From NCBI GenBank assembly GCA_022495005.1, contig JAGYXB010000051.1:496001-560000 (forward strand): a stretch of DNA of 64,000 bases, given 5' to 3'. The notes below the pieces were generated by a model. The model did not search any database. It worked only from the letters and a program-made list of their open reading frames with translations, and had not been told where the DNA came from. Position 1 is the first letter of the stretch. Each line of letters starts with the position of its first letter. Positions 34,937-47,502 of the stretch are shown here, piece by piece. The position numbers and the translations under genes were made by a program. Origin of the DNA: Rhyacophila brunnea (Eukaryota; Arthropoda; Insecta; Trichoptera; Rhyacophilidae).

Positions 34937-35113
34937 ATGGATAAAAGTGTCGTTAGGAGCGGGAAATTTGAATATTTTGGAAATACAAAGCAGCCTTGGG
35001 GGATAAACACAAGTTTTTCTAGAATAAACGAGATGAACGAAAATCAGTCAACTCCCAAGAGGTATCGGAAGCTTGTCTTGTACGAACAAATCCGTAGGTA
35101 TGTACGTAAGTAA
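34937..35113 (+). CDS. Putative short CDS or first coding exon, unknown protein
   Basis: The frame opens with ATG at 34937 in an AAAATGG context, is preceded in frame by a TAA at 34928-34930, and runs 58 codons to TAA at 35111-35113. The product starts MDKSVVRSGKFEYFGNTKQP, continues with WGINTSFSRINEMNENQS and ends in a basic stretch (KRYRKLVLYEQIRR). Just before the stop, TAG|GTATGT at 35095-35103 matches a splice-donor consensus, so the coding part may end at 35097 and join a downstream exon outside recognisable sequence. G+C is clearly above the surroundings. No signal peptide or transmembrane segment is visible and no family is recognised. It could instead be a transposon fragment or chance. 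Confidence 0.35.
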   Translation: MDKSVVRSGKFEYFGNTKQPWGINTSFSRINEMNENQSTPKRYRKLVLYEQIRRYVRK

Positions 35114-35873
35114 TGTGCTTCAGTATTTTTGTTGTATTATAAAGTACTTTTTCTTAAAATAATTAAAATTTATGGATAAAATTAAGACAACAACTCATTA
35201 ATAGGACACACCAATCATACCCGTTAGAAAAAACTACTATTACTAAAACAATATTAGAATTGAGTGTGAATCGATCGCATATCATTCAATTTCCGGCTGA
35301 CGGCTCATATCAATTGAACAACCAATCTAACTATCCTTCTTGTCAATAATTGATAATACTACGATATATGAAGTAGTTTAATGTCATGAGAAATCCGAGT
35401 ATTTAGCTCATCATAGCTTATATTTTATTAAATATCACTATACTACACTTTTTACTACAAAATACTACTCTTTTTCTCTGATGGGTCGGTAATAACTACT
35501 CTGTTGCTCTGAAGTTGATAAAGAGATGATTTTGTTGAAAATGTAGATAAGTGAGCATGCATTGCATGAAAACTGATGCTAAGTAGTAAGTACTTTTCAA
35601 TTAGTGCTTTAGTAGTAAGCACTTTCAGGTTTGGTCATCAGAGAACTTCCACTGCATTACTATGCAAGGTTTTTATCCATCACTACAAGATACCACGATA
35701 CCTAATTATAAAAGTATAGTAGCAATCACAGAAATGCATAAGCTTGTTAAAACCTAGTAGAATAATATTTACCTCACTGGTAATCAAATCTAGAGCTCAC
35801 GGAATAAAAAAAACAGTAGAAACCTTACGTATTGAGCTATGAGGGTCATGGGCTACGTTTTTTTCGGTTCAGT
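35114..35873. other. Non-coding stretch
   Basis: If the preceding frame is an exon this would be intron, but no acceptor or second exon could be assigned. Confidence 0.4.
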
Positions 35874-36510
35874 ACATGTTCAAACACTGCGTTAACATGA
35901 TCTTAATCCCTACTTCAGTTATCGTTTGTCAATTTATGGCTACGGCCGTATGTTGTAGCTTAACCACCGGGAAATTCCAATAGAAATGGCGTATTTAAAA
36001 AAAAATATTCTAACGTCAATAATTATTATAAAACAATCATTATTCGTAGGATGTTTATCACACTTGCATGGCCAAATATATAGCTTATAATCAATATCTT
36101 TATAATTATCTTCAAATATGTTAATTGCGCCCATTTTTATAATAATAAAATGCCTAATTCTTGTCAAATTTGAGATCACAGAGATTATAAATATATTTTT
36201 TTTATCGTAAATATTTTACTATATAATTTTAATACAAATTTTAGTAATGGTTTTATGAATTCGTAATGCGAAATTAATAAATCTTAACACCTCTGCACAT
36301 GGATGTACTGAAATATAACTATATTCTAAAACATTAGATCGAAAGGTTTAAAAGAATACTATTTTATGTAATTAAAATACGTTATGCAGTTATCAAATGT
36401 TTAAAATAAATATAAAGGATAATAAGGCTTCAAATTTGTATAAATAGATTATATACAACGTTTAAGTAATGTCCATGCTTATGCCCTGAAAATACCATAA
36501 AACCTCCATC
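35874..36510 (+). repeat. Dispersed repeat of about 640 bp, copy 2
   Basis: Matches 7394-8029 throughout, starting ACATGTTCAAACACTGCGTT and ending near AAAATACCATAAAACCTCCA. Unlike copy 1 it has no inverted left arm, so the hairpin is absent here. Confidence 0.8.
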
Positions 36511-37654
36511 TATAAAACGTGAAAACTATTTTTTTTAATTAATTCTTAAAATAGATATTTTCTAAACATCGTGCATCATAATAATTTTTTGAAATGTGCT
36601 CACAATAATACTAAAAATAAGGAAAATATATTTTCTAGGTGCGTAAAATTGTATATTGCGGCAGTTACGTTGCCGCAAAAGAAAATTTAATAAAAATATT
36701 ATGAATTTGTAGGAGTCTTAAATCGAATCAGAAAGGGGACAAGTAAAACGGGAGGGTAGCCAAATTTGTTTTATTCGCGTAATATATTTACACCATGCAT
36801 ATACAAAAGCATTTCTATACACGGTTTTTCAATTTTTTGTGTCAAGTTTTACGATGAAAATTGATTATGTACATTTTCTAGTCATTTTATTAATGTGGTA
36901 TGTATACTTTTTAGTTTTTCCAACATATATGACATGACACTAATAATAATCCAATACTGTTTCAATAAATTACGTAGCTCTAACGAATGCTGTTATCAAA
37001 ATAGAGATACGGTTGGGAAATGGTTTGTTTCGATAGTTTATGTCCATTTTTTGATTTTTTTTTAAACATATTATTTATTTAGCTGTTAAAAATCTCTTAA
37101 TTTTAAAAAACCGGTCCTGATCATTAGTACATTATTTGAAAGAGTACGTAGTACATTATAAAAAAAATAATCATATCAATCCTATTCTATCACTTTGTTA
37201 ATCCAATTCAATAACATTGTTTCAGCTAATTATTTACATGAATGAACAATACAATTTACGATTTCAATAAAATGGATACTGATATTATAATATGTAGATA
37301 TTTAAAAGAAGAAAAAAACTATAAAAACAGTGTGATTAAAATATACATACATACAAGTACAATCAGGTACCTATTTTGAGTAGGTAAGTAAATTATCATA
37401 ATTTTAGTTTTTTTTTTAAATATAACTGAGCTCGCTTCCACTTCAGAGGAATACATCGATGTTCACACTCAACACCCTTATATCAGAGCCACACGAATTA
37501 AATCTCCATGGCCGAAGCCTTTTCACAAAATAGTTATCTACACGCTGTTTAGGTTTCAAATGATGTGGCGATGGATATAGAGAAATGACAGGCCCTTCTG
37601 CTTATGTAGCTATTTTCTGATACTGGTAATATAATGAAGTAATTAGTAAGTACA
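36511..37654. other. AT-rich non-coding stretch
   Basis: Contains the second copy of the AAAACCGGTCCTGATCATTA repeat at 37104-37150. Otherwise nothing. Confidence 0.5.
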
Positions 37655-38045
37655 TAAGTCATCATCATTAGCCGGGATTGATCCACTTCTGGATGAAGGC
37701 ATAGTTCTTCGCTGCTATGTATATCCACCAAACTTTATAAGTTCGTCTATCCATCGGATTTTAGCGCGTCGCTGCAATCGTTTATTTAGTGACCCTTGAA
37801 TATCACTGTATGACGGCCATTTTATCTGTTTAGCAACCTCTATCACGTACTTTTGTCTGTTTTATTATCCATTAGTTTATTTTGTGGTCTTTCTGCGTTA
37901 TATCCAACATACACCTTTCCATACCACGTTGCGATGCTCGTAATTTTTGAATTTCATTTAAATTATGTGTCGATATTTCATGCGTATACATGAGCATTGT
38001 TGGCACACATGAATTAATACTGCTTCTATTTGCTCGACTGTCCAT
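37655..38045 (-). pseudogene. RTE-like LINE C-terminal remnant, copy 1
   Basis: The minus strand reads RASQRGMERCMLDITQKDHK, then stretches corresponding to the KTKV and (A)KLKW motifs, and ends near a DLI-like segment and a CATCATCATTAGCCGGG 3' region. 'QRxMER-MLGIT-D' is the hallmark of the post-RT region of many insect LINEs. Frameshifts and stops show it is dead. Related fragments lie at 39.5, 43.3 and 46.6 kb. Confidence 0.75.
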
Positions 38046-39497
38046 CAAGTGATACTAATGTATTATTATACTGTACATTTTATAAACTAATTATCAATCA
38101 AATGTATCATGTTATTAAATATTGATTAATCAATATTATTTATTTTGTGACATATTAAAATCTGTTGTGATTTATATTAAAAAATGTTTATTGCTTTATA
38201 TTTTTGTTTTGTTTTATTACTTAAGAATGTTTGGTTTTAGTGTCCGGTTAATGATGCATTATGAAAAATTAATATACAATTTTATTCATTTTAATTACTA
38301 AGTGTTATTGACATAATATTATTTGATATAGGATACTTCAATGTACTAGTAAACTAGTTGATTGTTTTTATCACTTTTTGAATTGTTATTGTAAATGCAT
38401 GTTGTGTTGAATATTCTTAAGTTGAAAATGTCTCTCTGAGGCGGACAAAACCGGTCCAGATATTAAATAAAAGCGGAATAAGTACGATGAAAAATGAGCT
38501 TTTTATTAAATAAAATTACCAATACATTGCACTTCCACCATGAATTGACAGTTAACACAATAAATAAATCATGGATTACTATTATTTTTCATCAAAAGGA
38601 GGATTTTAAGTTAAATATTATGAGAAAAAATCTAATACATTATATTAATCAAAGACCATTTTCTCTCTATATAATATATATATATATATAGAGTAACCTA
38701 ACTAAATACATTTCGTACATATATATATATATATATATTCACGTGTAAAGCTAAGTGCGCATTCTGCGAAGCTTATTTACATTTTTCCTCCCGTTTTATG
38801 CAGAGGAAAATATTGATGGATAAGTGATAGTATCTCGGGGAATTCCCCGGGTCTCAACAGGGCTTAGCACTTATACAAGTTTCCATAGAAGCGATATCCC
38901 ATCCGACAATCTCGTAGCAAAGACGTATTGATGACACAAATTTTTGACAAAATATCCATCCATCGCGTAAAGCTCGGTAAAAGATTTTCGCCATCGGTAA
39001 AGTGCTATATAATATTACAAGTTACTGATAATGACGTTTTCCATGCATTCAAAAATAGTCCGAAACAAACCTATTATTTATTTATATTTTTTATACATAA
39101 TATTCTATCAATACCTACTATTAATTATAGTATTATTTGAGTTACCATATCTGCCATATATTACACACTGTTTACTCATTTAATTGTAACTACAGGAAAA
39201 CCATCGAGGATATAATTATATACATGAATGTTGACGTATTTTTTTCTAAGGCGATCGATTGATTATAAACCAGGAAACACACAGATAAATGTAAGTGGGT
39301 TGCCGTTTTAATGAGGTTGAAATAAAATTTAATTCTCGAGTAAGGATAAATATCGGATAAACTTAAACACGTAGTATACTTATTGGGTATTATGGCTTCA
39401 GGACCATCAGACAAGACCATTATTAAGTTATAAAGCTTTCATGTATATGTATTAATCTGTTCAGTGATTAGCACCGATTGTGACAAACGCAAATTTC
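38046..39497. other. AT-rich non-coding stretch with AT microsatellites
   Basis: (AT)n runs at about 38668-38690 and 38720-38739. Third copy of the ACAAAACCGGTCCAGAT repeat at 38445-38485. No gene. Confidence 0.55.
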
Positions 39498-39795
39498 AGC
39501 TGGGTTTGATCCACTACTGGATGATAACATCCCCTAACTCCTTCAGTTTTTGTCAGTCCCTAGTAATTTAATGCTATTACTTTCACCGAACTTGATTAGT
39601 CTTTCGATTTAGCAAGTTTTAATGTGGCTTACTGGCGTTTTAGCATCCTTTGGGCATCATCAGTTTTTCGCTTATTTAATTAGATTGGCGACATTCATTT
39701 TTTTATCTGTATCTTTTATTTGATCGTTATGCCCAACATGTGTATTATAATCATGCCTCTTTGGGGTACTATTACGTTCCATCTATAACCTACTT
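39498..39795 (-). pseudogene. RTE-like LINE C-terminal remnant, copy 2
   Basis: The minus strand keeps scattered matches to copy 1 (CATGTTGGGCATAACGATCA; a 3' end of CATCCAGTAGTGGATCAAAC). Many indels. The 3' region matches the GGATCAATCCCGGCTAATGA region of the 37.7-kb copy. Confidence 0.6.
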
Positions 39796-41083
39796 AAACA
39801 ATATATAAAAGTGGTAGGTACCCTAATATATATATTTTATTAAAAAACATGGTAAAATAAATTTAGTATCAGGTGTTCTCTGTATTACTAACCCTTATTC
39901 AATTAAACGATACTTTTCGCAACAAAAAGGAGAATATAAAAAAATGATTCCAGTCGCAAAGAAAAAAAAATTCACCCCTTTTGAATGGAGGATTTTGGCT
40001 GAGCATGTGTTATCGCAATTACGAGTCAACGTTTATGTAATTTATCTTTCGTTACACACAATGCCATAGTTTGTTGCATTGTTGATACCAAAGAGCCCAA
40101 CCCTTTTATGGTTGAAACAATTCGATTACATTATTCGGGCAAATGTTGAAATCAATAATAATTTTTACTTTAATGTCAGAAAAATATTCTGATAATTCTG
40201 ACATCATAATTTAAACTTAATAGTAAGTGCTATTTATGAGAAAATGACTCATTTAAAACATTATTTTCTTAGCAAAAAAAAACTCATTTCGTTTATAATA
40301 TAAAGCTTTTAAAGTCATTTTCGGTGCATACATCAGTTAAAAATGCGGTAACTTTTTACATGCGACTACCTCGGTCATTACGCGATTTGTGCTTTTAGAA
40401 GAATAAAAACATATTGGTTTATAGAATACAGTCGAATCTTGGAATTTTCCAATATTCTCTGATAGACTATTTAGTATAATTTTATGTATAAAAACACCCA
40501 CATTGTTTATTAACTAAATGAAATGGCTCTCTTCAAATCCTTTAGTATATATATATAATTATCTACTTAATGATTTTCCGTGATGTTTATATATCTAATT
40601 AAACGATAAACCAGGCTTGGCTACGTGCTACAAATGCCTGAAGATAGTCGAAACTAGAATATAGAAATAATAAAAATAGAGAAATCAAACCACTATAGTA
40701 ATCGCAAATCAGTCATTCTCTAAGCTCATTGCTATGGAAATATTTTATTCAATTTTTCAATTTAATATTGTTTCTTATTTAAAATCAATACTATTGTCAC
40801 ATCTACCCTTTATTTTTAACAGTTACATATTGAGTACAAAAATTTAAAATATAATAATGAAAAGTTATTGCAACCAGCAAAGTTTCTAATAATAAATAAT
40901 ATAATAATAAGTAAATAATATAAAAAATATAATAATAATAATATAATATAATAAACAAATACTAGTGTTGAGATAGAAACTCTTTTGCCTATTAAATACG
41001 ACATTAATGAATGAAAAACCACAAAGAGCTTACTTAGTATTATTTTCTAAATGTGACCTATAAACACGGCTATAATATTACAG
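39796..41083. other. AT-rich non-coding stretch
   Basis: CTGAAGATAGTCGAAAC at 40640-40656 resembles the core of the short hammerhead-like repeat but lacks its flanks. No gene. Confidence 0.5.
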
Positions 41084-41240
41084 TGAGCCGCCTACCGTGG
41101 TGCAGTAGGTAAAGCGCTGGCCTTCCATCCGAGAGCTCTGGGTTCGATTCTCGTGCGGACATAATATATTTATGTGATTTTAACAAAGCATGTGTGTTTT
41201 TGATTGATCAAAATTACTAACAACCATCTTGTACGAAATA
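41084..41240 (+). mobile_element. tRNA-derived SINE, family 2, best-preserved copy
   Basis: Head GCCGCCTACCGTGGTGCAGT with A-box and GCTCTGGGTTCGATTCTCGT with B-box form a near-complete tRNA-like unit. The body word TTTATGTGATTTTAACAAAG and a CTTGTACGAAATAGCAAGG end follow. The anticodon region CCTTCCATC could derive from a glycine-TCC tRNA; that is inference. Confidence 0.8.
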
Positions 41241-41617
41241 GCAAGGACTTATAGTATAATAATTTACTTTATACTTTTACGTTCCAACCACTGAGCTCAG
41301 AGTAACCACAAGATCGCGTCATTTCCATTGGATTCTATGACGTCCTGAGTGTCTTTCTATATCAACATATCAGCCGTAGATCGGTCAAGAATCACATTTC
41401 AAATAAAATAAATCGAACGATAAATAAAATCAATACAATGTAATAATCAACGGTATGCTATATGGCTGCGTTTTATTTATAACACAATATTCAGAATTTC
41501 CAAGAATGACAGTTCGGTACCTAATAACGATGGCAGAGCTATTATATAGGTGTATAATAATATATATGTATACTATGAGGTACCATGGTCAAACGGTCTT
41601 TTATCCTCATCATTAAT

Positions 41618-42047
41618 GAATATGTGTATTAATTAAGGCGCTAAGTACCAAAATATTAAAAACTGACATTTTTATGGAAAAATGTTCTACATACCAACGC
41701 TAATAACTTCAACTATGGTCTAATTGCTTCAAGCAAGTCAAAAAAAAATACAGCAAAATATTTAAACCTCTCGACGTTGTAAGTCCGGTGGCGTGTTTTA
41801 TTTATAACGGTGTAAGTACCACTGCAGTGGTCAACAGCATTCAATATAAAATGGCTGACGATGGTGTGTTGATACTCGCGAGTTCCTAATACTTAAAATT
41901 ATGGAAGCTGTCGTGATTGCTTCACACTGTGAAACTACATTTTTCAAAAGATCTGCTTCATGCAATTTTACTGCAATGACTCCGTATTTTGTAACTACAG
42001 GCAATACTACTTTTTGGTACTTAGAGCCTTAATTAATACACGTATTC
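41618..42047. mobile_element. 430-bp MITE with 36-bp inverted ends
   Basis: The arms at 41618-41653 and 42012-42047 are complementary except at two positions (GAATATGTGTATTAATTAAG on the left, and the TACGTG variant on the right) and continue GC(G/T)CTAAGTACCAAAA. No transposase frame inside. TTAA lies within the arms, so a TTAA-specific (piggyBac-like) origin is conceivable but untested. Confidence 0.82.
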
Positions 42048-42099
42048 GTGTAGTACTCGCGTTTGTATACTTACGAAGAGATCATGACCCTTCGTCGTA

Positions 42100-42345
42100 G
42101 ATATGGAAGAATGGTCGAGTGGTTTACGCGTTGGCTTACAATGTCGTACATTCCAGGCTATAATCCTGGGTCTCGAAAATATATGTATTGATTTTCAATT
42201 TGAATTGGAGTCAAGTATGGAACTAATAGGTTGAGCAAGTGGCTAACATCCGTTTCTCGTAAAAGAACAAATCTGTTAATACAAGCCTCCACTCTGTGGA
42301 GGCTTATAACATCTTATTACGATTGGGCATGGTCAAATTAAAAAC
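42100..42345 (+). mobile_element. tRNA-derived SINE, family 1, copy g (full length)
   Basis: ATGGTCGAGTGGTTTACGCG head, a mutated B-box (CTATAATCCTGGGTCTCG), AGGTTGAGCAAGTGGCTAAC, CCTCCACTCTGTGGAGGCTT and ATTACGATTGGGCATGGTCA. The most complete body in the window. Confidence 0.86.
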
Positions 42346-43324
42346 ATAATCGTTTAACGCCATCTGTATTACGTACGCAATCATATTGTATAGCATAAAA
42401 GGTCATGCGTTAGAAGTTATAAGTGATATTATAATATTATAATTAATATAAGTATCAATAATTATAAACTATTTTCTATCAAATGATGGTGACCAAAATG
42501 GCGATACGTTTCCATATCGTAGCCCAGTCATATCACTCCACCAACACTTTGGACCTTCAACCACTTACAGGAGCTATGTACTCATTTATTTATTATTATT
42601 CATTTATTCATCAAAATTTAAGTTAGAGGAAATCATATTACTCATTAAATTAAAATAAAGCCAAAGTATGCAGTATCTATTATACTATTATTGTAATTAT
42701 AAGATATCTTGGTATATTGATTCATTCTAAAACCTCTTCGTTGATTACATACTCAGCCTAGAAAGTTTCTATAATTTTAATTTACAACAGCTCAAAATAT
42801 AAGTAGGCTAAAGTAGTATACAAAAATAAAAGGTATGAGTATATATACAATTCAATTATTTTTAATATTACATGACACCTATGCTCGTAATACTTCGAAA
42901 GCGCCATAAAGGGGTACAGAATGATCCAACATTCTGGCGTGCCATTATGATTCATCTGCGCGTTGCCCCTTCCGCAAAATGATGCTTCATTAATCTCATT
43001 GTTACAAACAATAATAACAATGATTTTGTTTGGTTTTGGGACAGGGTATTCAATCAAATTTTGACAAAGTTAGCAGACCATAAAATTTTATTCCAACTGC
43101 TGGCAGGTCCTTTGCAGAATTTACATTACAGTAATGGTATTTGAAATTGCAACCTGTTATCGCCATTATTTTGTATTGAGTCTCATAACATCTCTTAAGT
43201 ACTTAAATTCTTAGTTTACTCTGTCAATATTACTTGGTCACTATTTTCATATGTATACATTCTAATATTTTCTTCAATAATTATTATGTCTATGATAATA
43301 TAATACTTAGTTGCTATTTTCCTC
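42346..43324. other. AT-rich non-coding stretch
   Basis: No recognised feature. A minus-strand open frame at 42782-43057 is AT-driven and matches nothing. Confidence 0.5.
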
Positions 43325-43425
43325 CTTATCCACTGGGTCTTTGTAGTCTTTCCGCGTTATGCCCAATATGCACATTTCCATGCCAAATTTCTGCTATTCA
43401 TAGTTTTTGGATTTTTCTTAAGCCT
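43325..43425 (-). pseudogene. RTE-like LINE fragment, copy 3
   Basis: The minus strand has TTTGGCATGGAAATGTGCAT, ATTGGGCATAACGCGGAAAG and ACTACAAAGACCCAGTGG. These align with the QRGMER-ML-IT region of the copy at 37.7 kb. Confidence 0.62.
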
Positions 43426-46400
43426 TGTCCAGTTGGCGCATTTTGACTCGCGCGTAAAAACTCGTGCGCATTTCAGGTATTTATGACTTCATTGAGCCGT
43501 CCACATGCATTCGTGGCGTCTCGCGACTCTCTTTCGGGCGACAAACGCAAGCGTTTTTATGGCCATTCCAAAATGAATTACGAACGCTACGAGCTTAAAA
43601 TGACAGTTTTATAAGCATTTCAAAATAAATTACATCACCGAAGTTGTACAATGGCAAGAATATAGTTTGCCAGTTATAGCGGCATATAAAATCTCAAAGG
43701 AATCATTGAGTTGTTGGACTTTCTTCTCGCAATCACGTATGTTTTTTATGCAGATTCAAAAATGATTTATGTCACCTAGCTTGTTCACTGCCAAATTAAA
43801 CGCGCTATATGGGCGCAGCACATTGTTGGTATTCGAGCGTAAAGCGTGGTGGGACACGCGCTATCTGGACATCATCTCACATTAACTGTTCATGTTTAAT
43901 ATTATGCAGGTATACGTGAGCACTGGAATCACACATTGATTGAACACTTGCGCTTAAAACACAATGCAATTTTATTTTTGAAAATACCATTCAGTTACCC
44001 AAATACAGTTTATGCAGTTTGGTAATATGAGCAACCTCGCCTTAGATATTTCGATCAATTGATATTTTAGTGTCAGAGATGGATTTCGTTGTCAATTCTC
44101 GTGATTTGAGTAACATTGATGATATTTTTTTTTTTGGTTTTCTGGCATGACTATAATTTTTTATCTTTAAATCTACTTTGCAACTTTTATTTTCAAGTTC
44201 CTGCATCCTGTTTTTTAGGTCACGCAACGAGCAAATGACTGAGATATTTGCCGTTAATAACAATTACTTTGTTCTTCCGGTCAAGTTAAAAATTAAATAT
44301 TATATGAATTTTAAACTGGAAGTTAGTTGACTTAAAACTAAATTAAAAGCAGATCATTTTAAATTGCAGGTTCGATATAGTATATTATGAAAAAACACCT
44401 ATTGCAAAATTGCATTTAATCAATGGTTAATTAACATCATCGGTTATTTGTTTAAAGATCAACATGCTGCCCAGTAATAAATAAATGTTCAACATGATTT
44501 CATGCATCGCTTACTCCTTTAAAATAATTGACTGATATGTATGTAGTTATTTACTTTTATAGATATAATTTATTATTGAACTACTCCGTTATGTCATTGT
44601 ATTGATTTTTATTAACTGCAGCATGAAATAAGACCTCTGCCAAAAGTTTACTTTATTATATTATTAATTTATTTAAAAATACAAAACATTGTGGACATAA
44701 CAAATCTAAATTCAAGACGTACACAACATGAGATTTACATTATAAGTCAAACATTATCCCCACAAGAGAGAAGAGAATATAGAAATATATATATATATAT
44801 AATAACAAAAAAAAAATCAAAACATACTTAAGTACAATTTTATATAGAAAAATATAATTTTTGAGAACGAAAAACATACAGTTTTATACAGAAAAATACA
44901 GTTTCAAAAACAAAATGCAAAGTACATCATTGAAAATGTCTATGTCTTTAGGGAGCGCATTTACTAATCTTGCACCCCTCGCAAAAACATGTTACTTTCT
45001 CAAATATACAACTAGCTATCAATTTAATCGTGTACATAACCTTCATTATTAAATCTTGCAACTGAAAAGGTGTGCAATGTTTATATACGATTGTTTAAAA
45101 CTATATAAGACAGATATTTCCCGTCACTCGTACATCATCTTCTACGCGCATGCGACATGACTCAGTCAACACTTTTAAAATATGAGCGAGTCATAGAGTG
45201 AAAGCTTTTGCAGATAATTAATTATGTTGTTTATGACTCGAATAACTTAATCAATCAGAGCGTGATATAGAATGTTATTGATATCAATGACCAATAACTT
45301 CATCTATAGTGACTAGTTTGCCCAACCTAGAAAGTGTTTAGCCCTCTAAAACCAATAGTCCAACCAAGATGTTTACAAAGCCTAGCTATTCTTCGTTCTT
45401 TTCGGAGGGTGGAGGAGATCATTGCAGTATAGAAAGCCGGTAATCCATTCATCAACAAGAGTAAAATCCTAGTTTTGTCTATTCTTGATAGTATTGACCT
45501 GTATATCCCTGGAATCTTATAAGTCGGGAGCATCCATTGTTATTTTTCCCAAAGAGCTGAATGAACCTGCCATTGGTAATGCAAATTAGGAAGACAATAG
45601 CTGTTTTCAATCAAATCGCTTCGGAAATTGTTATATTCCACTTGCGTGAGATTAGTTTTCGTTAAAATTGTTTTATAAGTTTTTAATAGAGTCTACTCGA
45701 TGTACTTATATACCATCTTATTCCACACTCATTTATCTATTTAAATATTATTAACACTTATTTTCTTTAGTTTTTTATGTCACGTTGTGCACATAAAAAT
45801 ATTTATTATATTCAATATTTTGTAATTATAGCTATTTTTTCTGAATATGGAAGATTGCTATTTTTTATTAAAAAGGAATATATTATTATAGTTCACCTTT
45901 TATAGAAAAAAGTATATCCAATTTAATTGGTATTGTAGTGTTATGTTTGGTAAACAATGACACGTGGGGTTATGAAATGATATTTACAAAAGTTTTTCCC
46001 GCTCTAAATCTTTTCAAATAATTCACCGACGCGTACGAATTTAAAATATTTTGACATAGTCAATGACTGCACATACAAATAATTATGGTTGCAGCCAAAT
46101 GTGTACTCAGTACAATAATAATTATTGCTGGTTGACATAATAATATTATAAATATATATTTTGATTTTTTTAAATAACTAAAATACAATTAGGACAATTT
46201 TTAATCAAAAATTTTAATTAATTTAAGAAAAACTTCGTTATATCAGTAATATAGAATAATAAATTATAACACATAATATAAAATTACTTATATGTACTGT
46301 TTTTTAATGATTTTTTAAATACTACATAACATTTTAGAATGCAACATTTCTTATTCAACTGTATAATTTTGAATAACCGTCATACTAAAATATCAGTAAA

Positions 46401-46489
46401 AAGCGGTATTTTACCGTGCATCTATCGAATTCCGGGAAATGTGCTTTATGGTACAGATTTAAATTGGAATTAAATCATAGGAAAAAAGT
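43426..46489. other. Long non-coding stretch
   Basis: A GC-richer patch at 43470-43610 contains GGTATTTATGAC and TTTTTATGGCC, which look like Hox/Abd-B-type sites, and CGCTACGAGCTTAAAATGAC shared with 33.5 kb. An (AT)n run lies at about 44788-44803. No gene is supported. Confidence 0.45.
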
Positions 46490-46555
46490 GCCAAATGCTA
46501 CTCGAACTCACATTCATTATGAGTAGTAAAGTCAATCGATTAAACCATCGATGCA
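46490..46555 (-). other. Decayed tRNA-like sequence
   Basis: The minus strand has an A-box-like ATGGTTTAATCGATTGAC and a B-box-like GAGTTCGAGTAGC at about the right spacing. Too degenerate to be a tRNA gene; probably a SINE head. Confidence 0.35.
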
Positions 46556-46611
46556 TTACTAACAATACCAATAATTCTTAGTATTTTAGGTCAATATAAT
46601 ATCCAAAAATT

Positions 46612-46740
46612 ACGAATAGCGCAACGTGGCATGGAAAACAAACTAATGGATACAGATAAGACAAAACTACGCGATAGGTTGCTAAACAGATGAAATGGTA
46701 ATGGGTACGACATGTGACTGAGAAAAGTGAAAGAAGCTAG
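46612..46740 (+). pseudogene. RTE-like LINE fragment, copy 4
   Basis: AAATTACGAATAGCGCAACG, TGGCATGGAAAACAAACTAA and GCGATAGGTTGCTAAACAGA match the 37.7-kb copy in order, except that about 35 bp covering the MLDIT segment is deleted. Confidence 0.65.
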
Positions 46741-47127
46741 AGGGCCTTTATATTAAAAGTTTAATCCAGACTTCAGACCATTATGTATCAATGATTTTTA
46801 AACTTTTCCTCCATGCGAAATCATATTTTTGTTACTAAATGCACTTTTACACTTACAACATCAAATAAATAAAAATATTGCTTAGATAGCCTACATGGTA
46901 CAAATATACATGCTTTAATCAAACTCTAATCCACACTTGCTTTATTGTCAGTAAATGTGCAAATCCGCAGCGGTATATAAAAAAATTATGAGCATTTATA
47001 AAAAAATATTTTAGGCAAGGCTTTACACTAATAACTTCGATTTTTTGACGGCGTCAGGGTCTTACCAATATATATATATATATTGTGTACCAACATTAAT
47101 TAAATAGGTACAGATTGAATAAGTACC
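46741..47127. other. AT-rich non-coding stretch
   Basis: An (AT)n run lies at about 47070-47086. Nothing else. Confidence 0.5.
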
Positions 47128-47502
47128 ACCATCATGGTCCCCACATCCTGAAGCGGGCCCTAAGGCTATGATCTTTGTCGGGTCAGGCAGTGTGACGCTC
47201 TACAGTGGCGTTTTCCAAATGGCGTTCACGGTTGAATTAAGGGTATTTAGTGTATTTTCAATACTTACAACCACTTGAATTATAGAGTTAATATCAAGTA
47301 ATGACACTATTAAAAATTCCATCGCACAATAACATATTTTAAAATAAAAATAATGAAAATAGCGCCACAGGCGACTTTTTTACTGTTAGAACAAATTTGT
47401 GATGTGTATTTATTTGACTTATTTGGTCGCTTCGTCACGCCGGGCCCCCAGGTTAGAGCCCTGTCAGCCCCCCCCTTATGGGGGCCATGACCACCATTAT
47501 CA
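47128..47502. mobile_element. Degenerate element with imperfect inverted ends
   Basis: ACCATCATGGTCCCCACATC on the left is matched by TTATGGGGGCCATGACCACC on the right. GC-rich patches lie just inside both ends (CGGGCCCTAAGG and CCGGGCCCCCAGG). Inside, TACAGTGGCGTTT and GCGCCACAGGCG form a second weak pair. No coding frame. Confidence 0.42.

Noticed and set aside
38668..38739. CRISPR-like or functional array
   Set aside because: Plain AT microsatellites in eukaryotic DNA.
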